From contig JBMFVX010000078.1 in the NCBI GenBank assembly GCA_049965775.1, positions 1 through 14,083 on the forward strand: a stretch of DNA of 14,083 nucleotides. The letters run 5' to 3'. The position numbers and the translations under genes are program-made. How positions within the stretch are numbered: position 1 is the stretch's first letter; each line of letters starts with the position of its first letter. This document shows positions 1 to 6,080 of this stretch, one piece after another. Origin of the DNA: JABEVB01 sp049965775 (GTDB lineage: Bacteria > Planctomycetota > Phycisphaerae > WQYP01). The notes beneath the pieces were generated by a model that was not told where the DNA came from, did no database searches, and worked only from the letters and a program-made list of their open reading frames with translations.

Positions 1-224
1 TACGCGGCGGAGGATCGAGCCGACTCTAAATATGACTCTGCGAGATCCGACAACAAACGAGACGGGGCATTTCAGAGCCACCCCGCAGGGCGGCATGCTT
101 TTTGGCCCTGCTCTGCTGCACGGCCTTCTGGAGTACCATCTGCGGCAGGTATGTTGGCACCACGGCTTTTTGAGGCGTGTCAAAAATCATACCGTCGCAA
201 CCCGGCGATTACTTGGACAGACTC
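1..224. other. Window-edge stretch without a supported gene
   Basis: This stretch lies downstream of the channel gene's stop codon. Open frames exist on both strands, including one of 54 codons at 26-190 on the minus strand, but none has a convincing ribosome binding site or a recognisable protein. I see no clear terminator hairpin with a T-run behind the channel gene. Confidence 0.4.
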
Positions 225-1229
225 TTAGTGGCTGGGCCATACGTCGTTCCATGTAAAACCTTCGCGTACCGTCAGGGCCAGCAGCAGTGTGCGCCTTTCA
301 TGCATACTCGCAATTGCCTTGGCAAAGAGTTCATCGGAGGCTACCGGTATGCCCGCCTCGCGCAATTCCGCAAGCTTTGGCGCGGGCGGCAATTCGGTTG
401 GTTTAACCACAAACGTGTTACGCAGCGTCTCAAGATATTCGGTAATAGCCTGGCGCACGGCGCCGAGCGAAGGCAGATCAAGCCTGCACCCGTCCGCCAT
501 ACCGCATTCCAGCACGGTAATGACCTCGTCAATAATGGCGATGTTCGGGCCTATGGCGGCGCTGCGCCGGGTCGCGAAGAAAAAATAAAGTACTGGATAT
601 GTGACATGGCTTTCAGCAAGAAGCGTAAGGCTGGACACCAGCGAGGCGAAGTGCGGTGCCAGCGAACTGGTGTCAGCGCCGTTCCAGCTGCGAATAATAA
701 TATCCGCCGGTGAGTGACCCAGGCACCAGATGTTCAGCGCCACTTGCCGCTTTTGCGTGGCGGCGTTGATAACCGGCACCAGATATGCCAAAGCCAGCCC
801 AAACAGTACGAATCCGGTGCCGGTGGCAAGATCAGTCGCAATTTTAAAAACTCCGCCCTGCGGCACATAATCGCCCAACCCCAGTGTGAAGATGGTGTAA
901 CCCGTAAAATAAATCCGGCTGCAAATGCCGGCGGGCTGGTGGGTTGTCGCGTTAACCACGGCCAAAGGCGCCGAGGTAAAAATGAGCGTCCAGCCCAGCC
1001 AAACCAAGCTTGTCCAAAGCGTCAAACTCATAAGCACCACAAACAATCCGGCGATACGCTGAACACGCAGCCCAGTGCGGAGCCGAACGCGGCGAAGCAG
1101 GTACCCCATTCGGGGGTAGAGGTAGTTGGTGAGCGGTCCCGCGCCTTCCAAAAAGGCGGTCCAGAGCATATCCACCGCGGCCAGCAAGAGGACCAGCAAT
1201 CCGCCGATAAAAAGCAGCAGGTGCGTCAT
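225..1229 (-). CDS. Two-pass potassium-channel-like membrane protein (Ion_trans_2 type)
   Basis: Predicted inner-membrane ion channel of 334 residues. What is seen: a hydrophobic segment at about 4-25, a second at about 58-84, a re-entrant pore loop at about 106-123, and a further membrane helix at about 129-154. The pore carries T-L-G-L-G-D-Y (115-121), close to the K+ filter T-V-G-Y-G-D, with Leu replacing Val and Tyr. A soluble, probably cytoplasmic region of about 175 residues follows, with Cys169, Cys243 and Cys249; it shows no RCK/TrkA-N nucleotide-binding signature that I can recognise. Its ATG overlaps the TGA of the upstream DsbA-like gene (ATGA), so translation is probably coupled. 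Family knowledge: such single-pore proteins usually tetramerise. K+ selectivity is inferred from the filter alone, and the gating signal is unknown. Confidence 0.8.
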   Translation of the reverse strand: MTHLLLFIGGLLVLLLAAVDMLWTAFLEGAGPLTNYLYPRMGYLLRRVRLRTGLRVQRIAGLFVVLMSLTLWTSLVWLGWTLIFTSAPLAVVNATTHQPAGICSRIYFTGYTIFTLGLGDYVPQGGVFKIATDLATGTGFVLFGLALAYLVPVINAATQKRQVALNIWCLGHSPADIIIRSWNGADTSSLAPHFASLVSSLTLLAESHVTYPVLYFFFATRRSAAIGPNIAIIDEVITVLECGMADGCRLDLPSLGAVRQAITEYLETLRNTFVVKPTELPPAPKLAELREAGIPVASDELFAKAIASMHERRTLLLALTVREGFTWNDVWPSH

Positions 1230-1858
1230 TTGCGTGGTTCCGTCATGGACAATGCAGGAGGCGTATTGGCATCTGGCGGCGGAATTGTTTTCGGTGGGTT
1301 GGCAATGTCCGCAGCGGCCAGCACCGCGGGTTCAAGCGACGCGATATCGTAAGTGCCATTGAATCGCAGTCCTTGTATGTAAAACGTGGGTGTTTTATTG
1401 ACGCCGCTCTGCACCCCGCTCTTAATATGCTGCTGCAGAGTCGCTGAAAGTGTTGGATCGTCCAATGCTGCGGAGAATGCCGCCGGGTCAAGTCCGAGTT
1501 CAATTGCGTAGTGGGTTAAGTGATCGCGTGCGAGTTGTGGACTTCGCGAAAATAGCAGGGCGTGCATTTGCCAGAAAAGTCCTTTGGCATGGGCAACTTC
1601 CGCCGCGAGTGCAGCGTGCCGCGCCAGCGGATGAACCTTGGCCAGTGGAAAGTGTCGCCATACAAAGCGAATGTTTTGCGGATACATCCGAAGAAGGTCT
1701 TGTGCGTTGGCCTCTGCGGCTTGGCAGTGCGGACACTCATAATCACCGAACATAACGAGTTGCACTGGTGCATCAATAGGCCCAAGAGAATGATCCTGAT
1801 CGTTTATCGGTGGAGTCAAAGCCGGCCGTGGCGTCAGCGGAAGATTGTGTGCCATCAT
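1226..1858 (-). CDS. DsbA-family thiol oxidoreductase, apparently cytoplasmic
   Basis: Thioredoxin-fold protein of about 210 residues of the DsbA / Thioredoxin_4 group. The active site C-P-H-C is at residues 42-45, preceded by F-G-D-Y-E, and the cis-proline loop T-P-T-F lies in the C-terminal third; both are hallmarks of the family. The central helical insertion expected of DsbA is present. No signal peptide or membrane anchor is visible, so it probably acts in the cytoplasm. Start choice: an in-frame GTG at 1882 would add 8 residues, but a GGGGA stretch lies just upstream of the tandem ATGs at 1858 and 1855; the spacing (about 6) best fits 1855. The C-terminal tail is proline-rich. It sits between a peroxiredoxin gene (57 nt or less upstream) and the channel gene (4-nt overlap). 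A role as electron partner of the peroxiredoxin or as thiol modifier of the channel is inference. Confidence 0.85.
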   Translation of the reverse strand: MMAHNLPLTPRPALTPPINDQDHSLGPIDAPVQLVMFGDYECPHCQAAEANAQDLLRMYPQNIRFVWRHFPLAKVHPLARHAALAAEVAHAKGLFWQMHALLFSRSPQLARDHLTHYAIELGLDPAAFSAALDDPTLSATLQQHIKSGVQSGVNKTPTFYIQGLRFNGTYDIASLEPAVLAAADIANPPKTIPPPDANTPPALSMTEPRK

Positions 1859-1915
1859 GTATCCCCAACGATTGCCTGTCACATTGGCAGCCGAAGCTGC
1901 TGCTGTAAGCTGCGG

Positions 1916-2449
1916 TTAAAGCTTGGCAAGCGCCGCAAAAATGCCATCCGCCCCGGGACTTACGTCCATCGAGGCCAGGTGACTCCACCGGATAATGCCT
2001 GACGCATCAATCACAAATAATGCTCGCTGCGCTACGCCCCAATCCTGGTGATACACGCCATAGAGTCGTGCAACGTGCCCCTTGGGATGAAAATCTGCCA
2101 GCAGTGGAAAATCGAGCGAGCGGCTCTTGGCATATGCCTTGTGGCAAAAAGCGCTGTCAACCGAAATACCCAGAAGCTGGGCGTTATAGGCGTCAAAATC
2201 CTCGATCACTTCGTTGTACAGCGCAAGTTGATCGCCGCAAACGGGGCTGAAGTCCGCCGGGTAAAATGCCAACACCACCGGTCGCCCGCGAAAATCTTTC
2301 AGCTCTACGTTTTTTCCCACTTCCACCGACAGGGAAAAATTCGGCGCGGGTGTTCCAGCCGTAAGTATGCTGGAAGGATATGCCGCGTTGCCGACATCAG
2401 AGGCGGCTGATGTGAAACTATGGCTTTGCGCATCGCATGGCTGGCTCAT
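1916..2449 (-). CDS. Peroxiredoxin, AhpC/TSA (Bcp-like) family
   Basis: Thiol peroxidase of 177 residues that would reduce H2O2 and organic hydroperoxides. The active-site signature P-x-x-x-S-x-x-C is at residues 64-71 with Cys71 as peroxidatic cysteine, and Arg142 in the R-A-L-F-V-I-D strand matches the conserved active-site arginine. Cys102, in S-A-F-C-H-K, is a candidate resolving cysteine; Cys5 lies in a non-conserved N-terminal extension of about 25 residues. No signal peptide is seen, so it should be cytoplasmic. Start choice: ATG at 2449 has GGAG six bases upstream; a longer TTG start at 2461 would overlap that site and is less likely. First gene of a unit with the DsbA-like and channel genes, read from a promoter at about 2536-2563. 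The electron donor is unknown; the neighbouring thiol oxidoreductase is a candidate. Confidence 0.9.
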   Translation of the reverse strand: MSQPCDAQSHSFTSAASDVGNAAYPSSILTAGTPAPNFSLSVEVGKNVELKDFRGRPVVLAFYPADFSPVCGDQLALYNEVIEDFDAYNAQLLGISVDSAFCHKAYAKSRSLDFPLLADFHPKGHVARLYGVYHQDWGVAQRALFVIDASGIIRWSHLASMDVSPGADGIFAALAKL

Positions 2450-2535
2450 CGAGGACTCCAAATGCGGTCAGTTGAATCGAACCCGACATGGCCGGCCACC
2501 AACGGTTGGCTGATTACCAAATCGAACATGCAGGT

Positions 2536-2563
2536 AGTGTAATCCAGCAGGAGCCGGCGTCAA
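2536..2563 (-). promoter_or_regulatory. Sigma70-like promoter of the peroxiredoxin operon
   Basis: On the minus strand TTGACG (2558-2563, 5 of 6 to the -35 consensus) is followed after 16 bases by TACACT (2536-2541, 4 of 6 to the -10 consensus). Transcription would begin near 2528 and leave a leader of about 80 bases before the peroxiredoxin ATG. It separates this unit from the pst operon upstream, whose last stop is at 2645. Hexamer match only. Confidence 0.5.
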
Positions 2564-2644
2564 AACACAGCTGTGCATTACCGCAGTGGCTTTGTATAAA
2601 GGCTGGCGAAGGGGCGGCCGCACGGGTGAGAGAGGCTTACATCT

Positions 2645-3655
2645 TCAGTGGGTCTTAACGCGCCGCTTGCGGGTTACAAATCGCATTGCAGCGCTGAATA
2701 TCGTAATCATGCTTACCAAAACAAGCGCTGCGGCCCAGGACTGGTGCACCTGGCTCGGCACGCTCGACTGGCTGTAGAAGTAAATACGCTCCGGCAATGA
2801 ATCCATCTGATCGCTTGGGTTGTAAGTCATGGCGGTGTTACCGAACGATGTGAAGAATAGCGGGGCGGTTTCACCGGCTACACGCGCCACCGCCAGCAGG
2901 ATGCCTGTGACAATGCCCGACATGGCCGCCGGCAGAACTACCCTGACCAATGTTTCAGCTTTAGACGCGCCCAACGCTGCGGAAGCCTCGCGGTGGGCGC
3001 GGGGTACCAAGCGCAGCATTTCTTCCGATGCCCGCGCCACGATCGGCACCATAATAAACGCCAAGGCTACACCGCCAGCCCAGCCCGAGTAATGCCGCGG
3101 AATACCCACCCACGCCTGTACATGCTGCACGATATCTAAAAAAGTCCCCATGAAGCCGGTTAGCTGCTTGCCATGGTGATGGACTACCATAACCGTGTAG
3201 ACCAGTACGCCTAAAAGTACGGTGGGTGTACCGGCCAACACATCCAAAACAATACGAACAATATCGGAAGACCACCCCTTGCGGGCGTATTCAACGAGGT
3301 AAATCCCGCAGAGCATGCCTATGGGTACGCCTGCTGCGCTCGCCAAGCCAACCAATATCAATGTTCCCACGATTGAATTGCGCATGCCCATGGGCGTATC
3401 CAGCGGCAAACGCGTGAAAAAGTCGAGATTTAGATAACGTACGCCCTCAAAGAGCATGTACCCAAAAATCAAAAAAAGCACAGATAGCGCAGCAGCCGCT
3501 GAAGCGGTACAAACCACAACTGCGCTGACATTAACAATTCGGCGCCATAGACCAGACCGGCCCATCGCCCTGAACTCCACCGGCCGACGAAATTCGTTTT
3601 GGCCGCCCGGCATCGGTGAGAGATTTGCAGGTTCTTTGGCAAGATCGCCCGGCAT
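2645..3655 (-). CDS. pstA: Phosphate ABC transporter permease PstA
   Basis: Inner-membrane permease of the high-affinity phosphate importer, 336 residues. About six hydrophobic segments are visible, starting near residue 42. The EAA loop that docks the ATPase is at about 223-245 (E-A-S-A-A-L-G-A-S...) and is followed by V-A-R-V-A-G-E-T-A-P-L (about 256-266), typical of PstA. The first 40 residues are a polar cytoplasmic extension, and a His-containing insert lies at about 157-190 between membrane segments; both make it somewhat longer than typical PstA. Start: ATG at 3655 has GAGGAG six bases upstream and begins three bases after the pstC stop. It is the last gene of the unit: the expected ATPase gene pstB does not follow, and 195 non-coding bases and a separate promoter come next. 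Confidence 0.95.
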   Translation of the reverse strand: MPGDLAKEPANLSPMPGGQNEFRRPVEFRAMGRSGLWRRIVNVSAVVVCTASAAAALSVLFLIFGYMLFEGVRYLNLDFFTRLPLDTPMGMRNSIVGTLILVGLASAAGVPIGMLCGIYLVEYARKGWSSDIVRIVLDVLAGTPTVLLGVLVYTVMVVHHHGKQLTGFMGTFLDIVQHVQAWVGIPRHYSGWAGGVALAFIMVPIVARASEEMLRLVPRAHREASAALGASKAETLVRVVLPAAMSGIVTGILLAVARVAGETAPLFFTSFGNTAMTYNPSDQMDSLPERIYFYSQSSVPSQVHQSWAAALVLVSMITIFSAAMRFVTRKRRVKTH

Positions 3656-3658
3656 AGC

Positions 3659-4702
3659 CTACTCCTCACTCGCGTGTCGCGTGCCAATGCGATTGATCAT
3701 AAAACGTGCTGCCAGCGTGGTCAGCAGGGCGCTTACCAGCAGCGTCAGTGCCACATACATCATAGCGCTGACATAGATCGGATGATCAGCCTCAAGAAAT
3801 TCGTTGACAAATACACCCGTAAGCGTTTGACCGCCCGCAAACAAGCTCGACGAGATGCGATCGGTGTTGCCAATGACCATGATAATTGCCATGGTCTCTC
3901 CGATGGCTCGCGCCATGCCCAGCATGGCTGCGCCAAAAATGCCGACACGGCAATAGTTGATGGCCAACCATGTGGTTTGCCACCACGTGGCGCCCAAAGC
4001 ATAGGCTCCGTGCTCAATCGAGTCCGGAAACTGCAGCAGTACGTCGCGCGTGATGGCCGTGATAATCGGCAGAATCATGATCGCCAAAATAAGACCGCCC
4101 GCGAGGTAATCAGTGCCGGAAGGCCCCCCATGAACAAGATTGGCCGGAAAGTATTCCGGCAGCGGATACTTGGGCGTACTGCCCGGATAATACCCCAACT
4201 TAATAAGATGAATATTATGCAGTGTATTGTAAAGCCACGTCTCGGGATAATTCTGCAGCCACGGAGACATGACAAATGCGCCCCATAGGCCATAGACAAC
4301 ACTGGGAATTGCGGCGAGCAGCTCCACTAAAAATGACACCGGCCCGGAGAGCCAGCGTGGGGCGATGCGTACAATAAAAACCGCGGTGCCTATACTGACC
4401 GGAACCGCCAACAGCAGCGCGATAAGAGTTGTCAGCACTGTGCCGTAGGCAAACGCCAGCACCCCGTAGTGGTCGTGAACCGGGTCCCAGACTGAGCTTG
4501 TAAAAAAATGAAAACCAATTTGGCTGATGGCCATCCAGGCGCCATCAAGCAGCACCAGAAAAATCAGCGCCAGCAGGCCGAACATGGCCAGCACACCGCT
4601 GATCGCAAGCCCGGCCATCGTACGGTCAAATATCTCCCGTAATATGCGGCGCCGACGATTGGTCGGTGCGGATGTGTCAGGGGTTAAGCTGTCAATACTC
4701 AT
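3659..4702 (-). CDS. pstC: Phosphate ABC transporter permease PstC
   Basis: Second inner-membrane permease of the phosphate importer, 347 residues, pairing with PstA. A basic N-terminal stretch (R-R-R-R near 16-19) precedes the first membrane helix (about 30-52), consistent with a cytoplasmic N-terminus. The EAA loop is at about 230-250 (E-H-G-A-Y-A-L-G-A-T) and the conserved A-R-A-I-G-E-T-M-A at about 264-272. An insert of about 50 residues (about 148-198) between membrane segments, rich in Tyr and Pro, is the main departure from a compact PstC. The ATG at 4702 has only a weak upstream G-rich site, and a strong hairpin stands between it and pstS, so its expression is probably lower than that of pstS. 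The pstA start follows three bases after the TAG stop. Confidence 0.95.
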   Translation of the reverse strand: MSIDSLTPDTSAPTNRRRRILREIFDRTMAGLAISGVLAMFGLLALIFLVLLDGAWMAISQIGFHFFTSSVWDPVHDHYGVLAFAYGTVLTTLIALLLAVPVSIGTAVFIVRIAPRWLSGPVSFLVELLAAIPSVVYGLWGAFVMSPWLQNYPETWLYNTLHNIHLIKLGYYPGSTPKYPLPEYFPANLVHGGPSGTDYLAGGLILAIMILPIITAITRDVLLQFPDSIEHGAYALGATWWQTTWLAINYCRVGIFGAAMLGMARAIGETMAIIMVIGNTDRISSSLFAGGQTLTGVFVNEFLEADHPIYVSAMMYVALTLLVSALLTTLAARFMINRIGTRHASEE

Positions 4703-4726
4703 TCACACCAAACCAAAAACCAATAA

Positions 4727-4754
4727 GGGTTCCCAGCCTTGTGGCCGGGAACCC
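4727..4754 (-). terminator. Hairpin between pstS and pstC (attenuating terminator or processing stem)
   Basis: An 8-bp perfect inverted repeat, GGGTTCCC paired with GGGAACCC, is extended inward by 3 more pairs after one mismatch and closes on a 4-base loop. On the minus strand it is followed by a T-rich run (4711-4726). It lies 60 bases after the pstS stop and 25 before the pstC start. In binding-protein transporter operons such stems often raise the level of the binding-protein message over the permease message; that role here is inferred. Confidence 0.7.
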
Positions 4755-4813
4755 CTAAGGTACCGTGGCAGCCGCGGTTCGCCAACACCGCCGTCTGCAT
4801 AAACTTCGATTAA

Positions 4814-5872
4814 TCAGTACGAGAGCTTTTTGCCCTTCCATCGCACCTTGGCAAGGTTGGCGAGAACTTTTTTCTGCATGGCCGGGCCAAGGCGGATGTA
4901 GTCAAGCTCTTTGGCGTAACTCTGGCCTTTAGTCAAGATCCAGTGGATAAACTTGACTGTAGCTTCAGCCTTGGCATGACTCATGTAACCAAGGTCCTTT
5001 GCCAGGATCAAATAGGTGAAACCCGAAATCGGATACGACTTCGCGCCGGAAGGATTGATGATATGGATACGCAGATCGGCTGGCAGGTTTGCCAGCACCG
5101 CTTTCTGCGCTGCAATCACCGAAGCAATGGATGGTTGTACTTTATACCCATCTTTGTTGATGAGTTTGGCCACCGGGAAATGCCCCTGGATAGCGTAAGC
5201 GTATTCGAGATAGCCCAAGCCTCCTTTGGTTTTGTCAATCAAAGCGGCCACGCCGGGGTTGCCCTTGCCGCCACGGCCCACCGGCCAGTTAACTGACGTG
5301 GCTTGTCCTACCTGGGTCTTCCAAGATGGGCTTACCTTGCAAAGATAGCCTGTAAAAATAAACGTGGTGCCCGAACCATCTGAACGGTGAGCAACCAGAA
5401 TGTGCAGGTTTGGCAATTTGACGCCCGGATTAAGTTTTTCAATGCGGGGATCATTCCATTTTGTGATGCGACCCAGATAGATATCGGCGATTATTTTACC
5501 GTCAAAAACCAGTTGCTGGTGCACCATCGGCAGGTTGTAGCTCATAACTTCGGGGCCGGCGACTTCCGGCATGTGCAGCACGCCGCCCGCCTGCTTCATC
5601 TGCGACTTGCTCATGTAGGCATCCGAGCCGCAGAAATTAATCGTCTTGTTAATCAAGCCCTGGATACCGCCGCCCGAACCGATGGCCTCATAATCAATCT
5701 TGACATTCGGATGGCTTTGTTCGTACGCCGCCATCCATTTGAGCATGATGGGGTACACGAACGTGGAGCCAGCTCCCGAAATCTCCACGCCTCGCGCGAT
5801 GCTGCCGCCGACTACGGCAAGTGCCAAGGCCGGCACCGCGACTTTGAGTAATTTGCCAATACGACTGAACAT
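4814..5872 (-). CDS. pstS: Phosphate ABC transporter substrate-binding protein PstS
   Basis: Exported phosphate-binding protein of 352 residues. A signal peptide is visible: basic start, hydrophobic core at about 9-22, cleavage probably near A-R-G at 26-28; there is no lipobox Cys, so a soluble periplasmic protein is expected. Phosphate-site motifs are in the usual order: G-A-G-S-T-F (33-38), G-S-G-G-G (65-69), C-G-S-D-A (81-85), R-S-D-G-S-G-T-T (163-170), and G-K-G-N-P-G-V (202-208). The length is normal for the family. Start: ATG at 5872 with AAAGGA eight bases upstream. First gene of pstS-pstC-pstA; a Pho-box-like promoter lies about 85-125 bases upstream. Phosphate-starvation control is inferred from that promoter and from the family. 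Confidence 0.96.
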   Translation of the reverse strand: MFSRIGKLLKVAVPALALAVVGGSIARGVEISGAGSTFVYPIMLKWMAAYEQSHPNVKIDYEAIGSGGGIQGLINKTINFCGSDAYMSKSQMKQAGGVLHMPEVAGPEVMSYNLPMVHQQLVFDGKIIADIYLGRITKWNDPRIEKLNPGVKLPNLHILVAHRSDGSGTTFIFTGYLCKVSPSWKTQVGQATSVNWPVGRGGKGNPGVAALIDKTKGGLGYLEYAYAIQGHFPVAKLINKDGYKVQPSIASVIAAQKAVLANLPADLRIHIINPSGAKSYPISGFTYLILAKDLGYMSHAKAEATVKFIHWILTKGQSYAKELDYIRLGPAMQKKVLANLAKVRWKGKKLSY

Positions 5873-5895
5873 GGTTTAAATCCTTTCCTGATAAA

Positions 5896-5909
5896 CCACC
5901 ACCACCACC
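5896..5909 (-). repeat. GGT triplet run in the pstS leader
   Basis: The minus strand reads five GG pairs separated by single T residues, about 24 bases before the pstS ATG and just upstream of its ribosome binding site. It is a short microsatellite that could expand or contract, and in RNA five GG runs could form a two-layer quadruplex. No function is shown. Confidence 0.5.
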
Positions 5910-5955
5910 GGCAGCACCGAACTCCAGCGCTTCATCCGCAGTGGACTTGTCAGGA

Positions 5956-5998
5956 ATTACACCCCATCAATGTTAACATTGCGTTAAGGCTATGTAAG
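5956..5998 (-). promoter_or_regulatory. Candidate Pho-box promoter of pstS
   Basis: On the minus strand three related heptamers, CTTACAT, CTTAACG and GTTAACA, start 10 and then 11 bases apart, ending at 5971. After 9 more bases comes TGTAAT (5956-5961), 5 of 6 to a -10 hexamer. Family knowledge: PhoB and PhoP bind direct repeats with an 11-bp period that replace the -35 element about 10 bp upstream of the -10. The position, before pstS, fits. The repeat sequence resembles the Gram-positive PhoP TTAACA motif more than the E. coli CTGTCAT motif. Transcription would start near 5949. Confidence 0.55.
5968..5981. promoter_or_regulatory. 14-bp perfect palindrome in the pstS promoter
   Basis: CAATGTTAACATTG is its own reverse complement and overlaps the third heptamer of the candidate Pho box. 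It could be a binding site for a dimeric regulator of its own, or simply part of the direct-repeat site. Confidence 0.4.
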
Positions 5999-6014
5999 GA
6001 TAACGATTATCCTT
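5996..6014. promoter_or_regulatory. 19-bp dyad upstream of the Pho box
   Basis: AAGGATAA and TTATCCTT form a perfect 8-bp inverted repeat around CGA. It lies directly upstream of the candidate Pho box and about 65 bases after the mrp stop. With a 3-base centre and no T-run it looks more like an operator than a terminator. The protein that would bind is unknown. Confidence 0.4.
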
Positions 6015-6080
6015 TTAGCGGGCATTTTATGGGCCGTGCGTTGATGGCACAAGTGCATAAAACCAGCTGCTTTTTGGCAG

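Noticed and set aside
26..190. Minus-strand open frame of 54 codons beginning M-I-F-D-T-P-Q-K
   Set aside because: No good ribosome site, no recognisable domain, and too short for composition to argue for coding.
177..1352. Two long plus-strand open frames opposite the channel gene
   Set aside because: They are rich in Arg, Gln and His, resemble nothing known, and lie antisense to a clearly recognisable membrane protein.
2450..2461. TTG start for the peroxiredoxin at 2461
   Set aside because: It overlaps the GGAG that is well placed for the ATG at 2449.
3674..4288. Plus-strand open frame of 204 codons opposite pstC
   Set aside because: Antisense shadow of a certain PstC; basic, low-information translation.
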